Positions 32,944-44,900 of a DNA stretch of 64,000 nucleotides are shown here, piece after piece (position 1 is the first letter of the stretch; each line of letters starts with the position of its first letter). The translations under genes and the position numbers were made by a program. Origin of the DNA: Pumilibacter muris (GTDB lineage: Bacteria; Bacillota; Clostridia; Christensenellales; Pumilibacteraceae); contig NZ_CALPCN010000008.1 in NCBI RefSeq assembly GCF_943193045.1, forward strand, positions 1-64,000. The letters are read 5' to 3'. The notes below the pieces were generated by a model, which saw only the letters and a list, made by a program, of their open reading frames with translations, did no database searches and was not told the DNA's origin.

Positions 32944-35900
32944 GCTACCGTCCCTCCTTGCGCGTTCGCTTGTGTGGCGGACGTACCATCAGAGGGCGAA
33001 TTTCCGCCATCGCCACCGCCCGTTTTTTCCGAATTCTCGGCTTCCGCTTGAACGCGTTTTTTCTTTTTATGCAACACAACTTGCGCAACCACGACTCCCG
33101 CAGCAACCGCCGACAGTCCCGAAAGCACGCTTACAACAACCACAAACACCGTTTTGCCGCCAACTATGTGCCACTTGATATACACAACGTCGGTGGTTCC
33201 GTCTTCCCATTCGTAGTTAGCGGTGTCGGCAAGAGTAATTTCCGCCGTAAAGTCGCCTCCATAGCTGTAACGATTATTCGTTATTTTCATTATGGCGTCG
33301 TCGAAGCCGTCGGGAATATAAACAAGCGTTTTGCCGTTCACAACGTAATTTTTGCCGTTAGCCTTAGGACGCGCCACTTTCATGCGGGCAACAGTCCAAC
33401 CGCGCACCGCGTTGCCGTTTTCGTCTGTTTGAACGCCGTCCGCCCAACGGTAGTTGGTTTTGTCTTTCAGAATGAATTTCACGGTATATTCGCCCGCGTT
33501 AAGAGCCGACACCGTTACGTTGCTGCCGAGCACTTTGGAGTTGCCGTCGTATTCAAGACCCATAACGGCAGAATCGAAGCCGCTTACGACCGACTGCAAT
33601 TCGCTTCCCGTAAACGAAGTGTTGGTTTCGTTCAACGTGAGCTGAGGAGCCGCAAGCGTAGCCTTTTGAATTTCGAACGAAACGGGTTCGCTCACAAAAC
33701 CGTTGTAATTTTTGGTTCCCGCAACGGTAAGGCGCACATAGTGCGTGCCCGCGTTCACCGGAACTGACGTAGTCCACTTTCCGTTTGCCGAGTCGGAATA
33801 TTCGAACACATACGCGCTTTCCTCGCCGAACACCGTTTCCGCCGTCGGCAAATTTACTGCGGCGTTATATTGCCCGTAAGTCCAACCGCCAATCGAGAGC
33901 GCCGTTCCGTTTTTAAGACCGTTTGCTGCGGGTAAAATCACGAAATCGAGCTCGCAGGTGTCAACGCTTATGCCCGCCCATTTCACATTATGGAAGTTGT
34001 TGATTTGCAACTTAACCTTATAGGTGCCCGCATCAACGCAGTCGCCTATGTGTTCCACAACGGTGTAAAGTTCGTTGTCGGTTAGGTTAGACGTAAGCTT
34101 TCCGCCCGTGTATGTTTTGCTTTCAACGTTTATTTCGGTTTGCGCGTCTATTTCTTTCTTCTCGATTGTAAACGCAATTCCCGTAGAGCCCATAAGCTTG
34201 TAGTTGCCGCTAAGCGAACTTTCCGCAGTTACGGTGTATGTGCCCGCAAGATACGGACTTTCGCTCGACGTATTTCCACCCAAATGTTCCCATTCGCCGT
34301 CGTTCGAAACGCCGGAATACACAAACGAGAAGTTCGCGCCCGTAACCGAATCGGTTATGTCGGCGCCCGTATCAGCCCTGTAAACGTTAGTTACCGACGC
34401 ATTTGGCAATATGTTCCTCTCGCCCGTGTAAGTGGCGCCGTCTTGCTTTATAGCAATGCGGATTTCAAGCGGCTTAATCACATATTTGTCGGCGGAGAAG
34501 CTAACGCTGTAATTCTTGTTAGACGCGGTCGCCGTAATTTCGTATTCGCCCGCGTTGTCGCCTTGCTTCGCGTTTACTTTCGCGGTAAGTCCGAGCGAAG
34601 CCAAATCGTCGGTATAAGCAAGTTTGTCGTTTATGTTCAAGTTGTACGAAACATCCGATTCGTTTATTTCGTCGCCGTAGAACGAGGAGGCTCCGTGCAC
34701 CCAAACTCTCACGGTTTTGGGGCTAACGGTAAACTTTCCGACTTGCGCCATTACAACATAGTTAGCGGCGGAAAGACCTTTCACAATGTCGGTGCCCGGT
34801 TTGGTTTCGAGCATAAAATCGTAGCCGCCGTCTTTAACAACGGGTTGCTCGGGAATACTTCCCTGCAAGAACTTGATGCCGTTCAGATTTCCCAACACAC
34901 TGCTTACGGTTTCGTTGTCATAGTAGAATGTTCCCGATATAACGCACTCGAAGCTTGCCGTGCTTTGCGAATAAGTCTCGCCGTATTCGGCATTGCCGCT
35001 CGGGGTTGCGTAAAGCGTGGCTTTATTTATTTTAAGCGTGCCCGTAACGTTATTTGCGGAATTAAAGTTGTCGCCCGAAGAGCTCTCAACCTTAATCCAA
35101 TAATCGCCCGCGTTTTTAGGCGCGGTTTCGCTCCACGAAGTAACTGCCGAAACGGATGCGAAATCTTTTTGATTCGCGTAATAATATGTTATCGCGCCGC
35201 CGAACTTAGCCGTTGCCGTAAGCTTATTCGCGTAAGGCGTACCGTACACGGTTTGAACGTTGTTGTCGTTCCAAGTAAGCGCATTGCTCGCCTTGCCTAT
35301 CGTCCACACAAGGGTAACGTTTTTGTCGGCGTCGAGCGCGGTTCCAGTTTTCCAAATATAGTTGTCGAAGCCGTCGGGATTTATAAGCCCGAATGTAACG
35401 CTGTACTGCTTTGCGTCCACAGCCGAAAGCGTTCCGTCGTAGCTTACGTTCAATCCCTGCGTGCCCGCGGAAACTCTCATGCACACAGGCAAATAGTTAA
35501 GCACGCTTACCGAAAGCACACTGCCTGTATATTCGTAACCGCTCGGGTTCAAATCGAGCTCGGGCGCGGTTATTTGCGCTGACGACACGCGGAACAAATA
35601 GTATGCCGAACGGTTCGTAAAGTCGGCGTTGCCCGCAAAGTAAGCGCGCACAACGTAATAGCCCGCATTCACGGGAACAACTCCTGTAAACGACAGCCCC
35701 GTTAAGAACGCGGAAGTGTTTTCCACTATTGTTCCTTCTTCGGGGAATTCCGTTATCGGAGAATCCTTACCTACCCAAGCGTAGGTAAACGTAATTTCTC
35801 CCTGAATACCGTCGGTAAGTTTTGCGGTGGGCGTGTTAACCGAAGCGTCATACTCGTTATACGTCCACGATTTTATTGTAAAGTCGATAATTTCCGCTCT

Positions 35901-38900
35901 GCTCGCAGTAACGCGGAACTCGAAGTAAATATTATCGACACCCTCCGGCCACTTATAGTTTCTTGCGGCGTTTTGGTTAAATTTAAGACCTATAGTAAAA
36001 GTGCCCGACGAGTAAACCGAAATAACGACGCTGTCCGCGTTAACCGTCACTTTGTCTTCCCTGACGTCGGCGGGAGCCGAAGTATCGCTACCGAGCGTAA
36101 ACGAAGCTATATCCATTATGGCTTTTATATATCCCGCCAAAGTGTTGGTTTGCTCGGGTTCGTCTTGATTGTAAGTGGGGGCGTTGCCTTCGCTATTTCC
36201 GCTCCAACGAACGTTTCTTATTTCCTTTTGCGTAACACCGTATTTAAGAGTAAGAGCGTCGCCGCGCGCGGTTGCCGAAACAAACTTGTTTATTCCTCCT
36301 TCCGTAACGTATTCGTCCGCGTCAGACTTAAACAAATAGTCGCGGTTATCGGCACCTATGCCGTTAGTTTTTATGCTTACGGTAACGGTGTAATCGCCCG
36401 CTTTGGTAGGCGCCGCACCAACCGAATTAGCGTCGGTTGCGGCGGTGCTGTAAGAGCGCTCGAATTTGGGAGCGAACTCGTCGCTCGAATTGCCAACTCC
36501 GAAAAACTCTATTCGAGCGTCGTGTTCGGCACCGTATTCGCCTCCGTGATAGTCAACCGCACCGCCTATTTCGTCTTCGGTGTATTCCCTATCGAACGTT
36601 GTGGCTGTTATGTAGCGCGGGGTTATGGCAAGCGCGCAAGAAACGTAAGTAACATCGTAGTTGGTAAACGTAAGACCGCTCGCGCTCACGGTATACGATT
36701 CGCCCACATGACCGTCGTATGCAACATACTGTTTTCCGGTACCGTTCAGCTTCGAAGCATAAACTATTTGACCCGAAACGGTACCGCTTTTAAGAGCGCC
36801 GGCGCCAAACTCGTCGCCCTCGCCCGTAAGCCATCCGCTGTAACGCACGGTATAAAGTTTGGTGGCGTCTTCGCCGTATACAACGCTTACTCTTTGCGCA
36901 AACTCGTTTTCGATTACCGAACCCGCTTTAACGGTGAGAGCAAGTTTTTTAATTACATAAGTCGGGCGGTTTTCTCCGTCTAACGTGTTGCCGCTCGAAT
37001 TTACGAACGACACTTTATAGTTCCTATTCTCGCAAAGCGCGTCCATAAAATAAGTTTCGGCGTCGGTAGGATTACCGAATTCGAATTTCAATCCAAGCGA
37101 TTCGATTGTGTCGCCGCTCATGCCGAACGCTTTGCTTCCGTAATTTTTGCCGCTTTCGTCGGCGCTCGTATCAACGCCGAAGAATTTGTTGAGCGTGCTC
37201 AAAGTTTTAAGCGCGTTGTTAAGCGTGCTTTCATGGTCGGCTTCGCCCGTGTAGTTGCGCGTAGCTTCCGAAACGCCGTTGTTCGCGCCGAACGCGGTAA
37301 CAAAAATTTCGCGCTCAACCACTTTAACGGTTCCGTCGTTGAATATAACATTATAGTTATAAGCGATTATTCCGCTCGGTTTTACTCCGAAAGTTTTGTC
37401 TAACACCGCATCGGCTGTGCCGAGCGCGTTGTTGTAGTCGGACGCAGTGAAAGTAAGTCCGCTGTCGATGAAATCGGAGTTGCCTTTTTCCGTTGCGATT
37501 TTAGCGGCAACGTCGGCGTCGGACACGCCTTCTATGCCGTAGGTAACGCCAACGTTTTTCACTCGCGCGCCGTCGGCTGCAAACGGAGCGCCGTATTGCA
37601 CCGTTATATTTTTATTTGCGTAAACGCTTAACCGTCCGCGTTCAACGGTGAACGTAAACTCGAAATAAGTTTTCGACGAATCCGCGAATTCGTAGTTGGC
37701 TGCGTCGGTAAGACTTATTTTCACAGTGTACAAGCCCGCGTTTTTCGCAGTGAGCATATATTCGCCCACTTGCATGTAGCTGCCGCCCACGCCGAAATCG
37801 GGAACGGCAGTATTATAGGTAAGACGCGAAGTTCCGCCGTTGTTCGCAACGATTTCGGCAAGACTTACGCTTTGCGTAAGCACCTTATTGCCCGCAAAGT
37901 CGGTCCAACCGTTGTAGCTTGCAACGGTGAAATCATTGTCGGAGCCGCCGTATGTAACTTTTACGGCAGAACTCGCCACAGGATTTACAACTACCGTTTT
38001 GCTTACTTTAAACTTCTCCGACGTTTTGTTAAGCGAATAGTTGGTCCATTCCGCATCGAGCGCGATATGAACGGTATATTCGCCCTCGTTTATCGGGCTG
38101 TTCACCGCTTTTCCTTTTTTATCGGTGTAAGAAACGGAATAAGTCACGTTCTCGTTGTTCACTATGTTGTCGAAAACGTAAGATACCGAATATGCCGCGC
38201 CGTTATAGTAGTGCGCTGCGGCAAGAGCCGAACCGCTGTTCGCCTTATCGGGCTGAGCGTTTTCCACCGAACCCGTTACAGTAAGAGTGCGCGGGTAAAT
38301 AGAGTGAGGAACCGACTGCGCGCCCGAAACGTAGTTTGGATTGTTCGAACGGAACACAACAACATAACTGCCCGCGTTCACGGGAGCGCCCGCAAGCGGC
38401 GTGTTTTGGTCGGCGGCGGCATAATATTGCGGCTCGAAAGTAATGCTGTCGTTGCCGTAAGCCGTAGCTTTAAAATGCTTGCCGATGCCGTCGTAGGTTG
38501 TGGCGTCGCTCGTCGTGTATTTATCGGTGCACTCGGCGTCTTTATAAGGACCCGTTATATTCATGCTAAGCGCCGCTTTCTGAATTGTGAAAGTTGCGTC
38601 TTGCCAAGTAAGAGCATAATCGGATGCGTAACCGCTCGCAAACACCAACGAAATCGCATAGTCGGCAGCGCTGTTCGTGCGGTTGGAAAATTCGCATTCC
38701 TCGTGTTTGAAAGCGTCGGTTACAAGAGAGAACACTTTTTGAACTTCGTCAAACACATATTCCGTTCCCGCTTCTATTTGCGCGCCGTCTTTAAGGTCGC
38801 CGACGTAAATCGTTCCGCTCGTAACGCTGAACGTGAGCGCTTCGGGAGTTTCTTCCGTGTAACTCGCTCCGTTCCATTCGCCGAGCAAGTCGAAGTGATT

Positions 38901-41900
38901 GCTCTTGTTTTGAATTTGAATCGTTACGGGACGCGGCGTAACCGTAAGCGTACCCGTTTCAAAAGTTACAGAATAGTTCGACATAGCCGAAACATAAGCG
39001 GACTGAGACGCGTCGCTTATATTAGCCGTGTAGCCTCCCTCTTTCACAGAGCCGCTTCCGTGCCCAACCGCGTAATCGTCGGTAAATTCGGGAGTAACGT
39101 TAAACTGCCCGAGCGTTTCGGCGGTTGTGCCGTTTGTAACGAGTCCGTCTGCCACAACGCTATACACGGGTTCTTCGCCGTATACCGTCGTCGCGTCGTC
39201 AACCTTAACGGTTACCGATTTTTTGGAAACCTCGAACACGCGAACCGAAGTTGCGGCAGTATAGTTTTCGGTGCCGTCTACCGTGAAAGTAAGCTTATAG
39301 AAGCCCGCGTTAAAGTTGCCCGCGTTAAACACGCTTTCGAACCAATCGTTAAAGTTTTCGGTTACGGTAGTTGCGTCAACGGTTTCGCCCGTAGCGCCAG
39401 CGCTTGCAAAGTATTCGAGCGTAACGTTAATTGCGGGAAGCTCGCGCGTGAACAGCAATTCGGGTTTAACCACTCTATGGCTGCCCGACGCGTTGTTGTA
39501 GCCGTCGGGGTTAAAGGCGGCGTCGTATTTTCCGTAAGTCCATGCCGACGCCGAAATCGCGTCTATATCGCCAAACACAACGTTAGCTTTTTCGAACGCG
39601 AAAGGAGTTTTAAACTCGTTGTTCGCATTATCGATTTGAACGGTTTTTTCAAACTCTTGGGCATTATGGTTTTGCGCTTCTATGCGGCAATGCACATAGT
39701 AAATTCCGGCGTTGCTCAATTCGGGCATTGTGCCGAGCACGCCATCGCCGTTACCGTTCTCGCCCCAGTTCACTGTTTCGCCCTTCGTTTTGCTCACATA
39801 ATAGAACACCGAATACGAGGAGCCGTCAACGGTTTTAGCCGCGTCGCCCGCGTTAAAGCCTTCGCTTTCTCCGAAAATAAGAACTTCATGCTCGTTCTCG
39901 TCGTATTTTTCGGGCGTAGTTTCGCCATAAGCGGTTATATTGCCGTTAAGAGCGAGCGAGGCGGGAGTTATTTCATAGACGCCGGCTTTTCCGCTTTGCT
40001 CGCCGCCGCTCCATGAACCGGTGTAAGTAATAGCGTAGCCTGCGGCAAAAGCTCCGTTCGCCGCAACGATTGCGTATTTTCCCACTTTATTCGTCGTAGC
40101 GTTAGCGCCCGTAACCGAATCGGTAAACGGCATAGACGCGTCGGACGAAAGCGTGAATATTTCGCTCAAATCGTCTTTATGGTAAATTTCCACAACGGCG
40201 CCGTTATAAACGGATTTTGCGGAAGTCGTAACGCTCGCGGTAAGCTCTTTTAACTCCGCATTATAAACGCTGTCTTTATTCTCTATTTGCACATTTAAAG
40301 GAAGTTCTTTTACGGTAAGCGTGCCGCCGCCGTTGCCGAAAGTATAGTTTTTGGAAACGAGCAAATCGAAATTAAATTCGAACGTATATTCGCCAACTTC
40401 GCCGCCCGCAACATATTGCACGCCGTTCTTTTTAGCCGTATACGAGAAAGTGCCTTTCAGTCCGAATTCTTCGGCATTGTTTTTAAACGCCGTTTCGTCT
40501 TGCCCCTTAAAGTCCGTAACGGTGTACATTCCGCCCGCAATCAAGCCGCTTATATTCATCAAATAGCCGCTTGCGTTATAGCTTTCGGGAGCGATTTCAC
40601 CGAAGAATATTTCGAGGTTTGCCGACACGCTGAGCACGGCTTTTTCGATTTTAACGGTTACGGTAGCAAATTTGCCGTCCTCTTTATAGAATGCGGTGTT
40701 GTGATTGGCGGCGATTACTTTAACGAAGTAATGCCATTCGCCCGCGTCTTTTTTAAGCTCGACTTCGGAGTATTTTTTCCACACAAGTGTTTCGGGCAGG
40801 TTCTCCGTTTTGTCGGCGGAGTCCACTTCCGCCACCCACCATTCTACTTCGGAATCGTCAACCGTTTTAGCCGACTTCGTGCTTAAAGCGTTATAAGCGG
40901 TCGCGTCGTAGGTGTCCGAATGACCCGTAGCCGAAATCGCGGTAATTTCCGCATTGGTAATTTCATACGGAAGCGCGGTAAAATTCACGGTGTAGTTGCC
41001 GCCCAAGTAGCCCGAAACGCTCGAAATATCTTTAAGCGTAACTAAGTAATTATTTCCCGCAGGCGAACCTTTTGCCGCCGCGTTGCCGCTTGCGTCGACA
41101 ACATGCAATTCGAACACAAGAGAGTCGGGAACGCCGTTAGCGAGCGCGGGAGCGCCCGTAGCCACGTTAGTAGAATCAAGCTTAACGCTGTACACATTGC
41201 GGTCGAACGTTAAAAGGTCGGCGTAATATACGCTTTCGAGTTCTACGCCGCTCTTAACCGTTACCGTTATTTCGCGCTTTACAATAGCGAACGCGCCTTC
41301 GGTAACGCTAAGTTCGTAGTTATCCGTGTTATTGATTTTGGGAACAACGCGGTAGTTATTCCCCACCGTCGACGAGGAAGTCACCTCGTTGTTGCCTAAG
41401 TCGAGAATTTGCACGACAACATATTCGTTGCTCCATGTGTTCGGAAGCGTAGTTTGGTCAAAGCCGCCCGTAAAAGTCCAAGCTTTTTCAGTAGCGGTAA
41501 CGCTCTCGCCGTAAACGTGATTATTTACGCTCGTGCCCGTAACGAAAACCGTAAACTTTTTAATAAGCAACTCGCCGCTAACGTTCACTCCGTCGAACGT
41601 ATAATTATCGGCGTCGCTAACTGCGGTAACTTTAACGTTATAAGGTATCGCGTTGCCATGCGTGTCGGTTTTAACGTTTATAGGCTTGCCGAACGTGTCA
41701 ACCGCGTAACCGCCGTCGGAAAGCGTCACGGTAAGCTCGGGAACAGAGGCGTCGCCCGCCGCGCTTCTGTCGGGCGCGTTGGTTACGGTTGCGGTTGCAA
41801 TATGCCCGTTGCCGTCGTAAGTAGCTTCGGTGTCGCTCCAAGCAAACGCAACCGCGCGTTTTGCAACAACAAAATTCTCCACTACAAACGAGCGGTCTTG

Positions 41901-44900
41901 ATAGTCCGACTCTTTGCCGCCGTTCGCGCGGAAAGTGATGTTAACGTTAACGGTATATGTGCCCGCCGCCCAAGGCAAACCGTTTTCGAGGTCGGTAACA
42001 ACATTGCCGCTCGAATCTTTAAACAAAACGGTTATTGCGTAATTTTCCGTCTTGTCGAGATTCGCAAGACTTTCTATTCCGTCGATTTGAAGCTGAGTGC
42101 TGTTCTCGGCGGTAAGGTCCCCCGCCTTAAATTCGCCCGTAAGCTCCCTTGCGGTGCCGCCGAAACCGTTTTCGCCGAACGTGTAGCCGTTCATAGTAAC
42201 GTTGAGCGCAAGAAGCTGTTTCGTAATCGCCCAATGCAAATACACCGCCACACCGTCGGTTTCGTTATAAACGATTGTGCCGTATTTGTTGTTAACGGGT
42301 TCGAGCGCGCTTCCCGCTTGGTCGGCAACGTTCTCAATCCATTCGTAGTTATATTCGTTGTCGGCATTCACGGTAAGCTTGGCGTAATATTGCCTACGCA
42401 CGTTAAACGTGCCGCCTGCGGTCGCATAAGTTCCGTCGTCGTTCACAACGCCGTATTCAACGTTGTAGGCTACGGTATGCGTTCCCACAGTAACGCTTCC
42501 GCTAAACGCATTGTCGGGCTTACGTTCCGCTCCCGTCTCGTCAATTTGCAAAGCGCGGTATTCGCCGAGCGCGGGCGCGGTAAGTTGCATTCTTTGCACC
42601 GTAATCGCGGCGGCTTCGTATTCGTAGTTGCCGACAAAAGCAAAATCTTCCGCTTTGCCGTCGCCGCTCCAACAATAGTTATTGCTGTCTGCAAGCGTGA
42701 AAGTAACGGTGTAAGTGCCCGCATTCGTATAAGAGAACACGCCGCTTTCTATTGCGAGCGAAGCGCCGCTAACGGCAGCGTTGTTAAGCCAAGCATTCTT
42801 TCCCGAAACCGTTACGCTCACGCCGTCTTCGGGGAGAGCGCCGAGCCAAGTATTCCAATCCGAACCGGAAACTTCGAAGTTAAGAGTTTGAGTGCTGCCG
42901 TTAAACGTTCCGCCGTCGGTTACCGAAGTAGGCGCAATTATTTCTTTCTTTTTAACGGTGAACGTATGTTGTTTATCTGCGGCGGCGGAAGGAAGCGCGT
43001 AGTTTGCGATATAATCGCCGATAAAGCCCGTCGCTTCGGCAGTCCAACGCCCCGCGTTCACTCCCGCGCCGTCGGCTGTCTCAACGATTTTGCCTACGTT
43101 TACTTCTACTTTGCCAACGTCGGCGGTAGCCAAACCTTTAATTTCTGCGGTAGGCTTATGAGCGGAACCGTCGTAAATAAATGAATCGTCGCGCCATTCG
43201 AGTTCTATCGTGAGCGGGTCGATTATAACGGTGTATTCGAATTCCTGTTTTTTGTTCCCCTCCGACGCGTCTTTCCATTCGTAGTTCTCGTCGGGCTTAA
43301 TCAAAACTTTATAGCCGCCCGAAACTACGTTGCGCATTGCGGCAGTGTTGCCCGAATAGGTAATCTGCACAATAAGCTTGCAGTCGGAACCCGCCATATA
43401 GTTGGCTTCCCAATTCTTCACAAAGTCGCCGAACAAATATTCAGCCGCCTTATAGGTTACGGTGATTGTGTTGCCCGAAACGGTTATAGCCGCGCCGAAC
43501 TCCGACGGGCTTTTAAACTCGATAGCTTCTAACCCCGCCGACGTAACCGTGAACGGCTTAACGTAGCCCGAAATCGGCTCGGCGCAGAAGTTCGCCGCAC
43601 CCGTACCGCCGTAAGTAAGCTTAACGTAGTAAGTTCCAGCCGCAGTAACGCTCTCCGCTTCGCCCGAAGTGCAATCTTCGTTGGCGTAAACTTTCGCCGA
43701 AAGCGTAAGCGTGCCCGCCGAAACTTCGGTTTCGGTAACGGTGCCCGCAGTAGCTACGGGTTTAGGCGCATGGGCGGAACCGTCGTAAATGAAGTTCGTT
43801 TGGTCCCATGCAAATTGTATTTCTTGTCTTTCGAGAGTGTATGTAAGCGAAAGGTCGGCGGTATGGTTGCTCTCCTCGCCGTCCGCGAGCCACTCGTAAT
43901 TATTTTTGTCGGTAAGCTCAACCGTAACGGTATACGTTCCCGCTTCGGTAACTCCGAAAGCGTTGCCCGACTCGGGAAGAGTAACGGTTATTGCAGTATT
44001 TTTGCCGTCGAGCGTTTTTCCCGCAATAGCCGATATGCGCATAGCCGAAGTATCGAAGCCCGCGCCGCCTACCGTTACGGCGTGTTGCGTTCCGTTGTAT
44101 TTGCCCAAATCGCCGCTTGCTACTAACTGCGCGAGCGCCTTTTTGGCAATTTCATATTCCGCAAGTTCGATTTTATCGTCCGACTGCGCAACGCTCCATT
44201 CGTAATTACTTGCATAGCTCGCGTTTACAGTGATTGTAACGGTGTAAGAGCCCGCCTCTTTGATTTGAACCGTTCCTGCGGTTGCGTCTATTATTATGTC
44301 GGAAGCGGATATTGCCGTAGCTCCGTCGAAACGCACTCCCGAAACCGCAACGCTAAGGAATTCCCCGCCCGTTTTGGTTTTATCGCCGTTCACAAGCACG
44401 GAATTCCAATTTCTAAGCGTGATTGTGTGAGCGCTGCCGGAATAAACGGCGTTTAACGGAGCGTCGATTGCAACAACTGCAATCTGCGCTTTATTTACCG
44501 TGATTTGCGCATAAGCTATAGGAAGATTATAGTCTATGGGCTCGCCGTTTTCGTCAAGTTCGCCAAAAGTTCCCGCGTCAGGTTGCAACTCGGTTTCGAA
44601 TTTCGCAAAGTAAGTCCCCGCATCCCATTCGTTAAAAGCTCTCGTTTCTTCCGTAGCCGAAGGCTTACCGTTAGAATCCGCTTTATAATACGCTGTGGGC
44701 GCGTTTTTAACGTTCACATATTCGCTACCGCCGTTCCCGAGCTTTTTATTGATTGCGTAAAAACCGAAATCGGCGAGTTCTTTATTCTCTCCGTAATAAA
44801 AGCTCGCGCTCGTCATATCGAAACTGAGCGAAAGTTTGTTGATTACAAATTCAACCGACACTTTACCCGCCGTAACGGTTTGCCCTTCAGCCCAAGTATA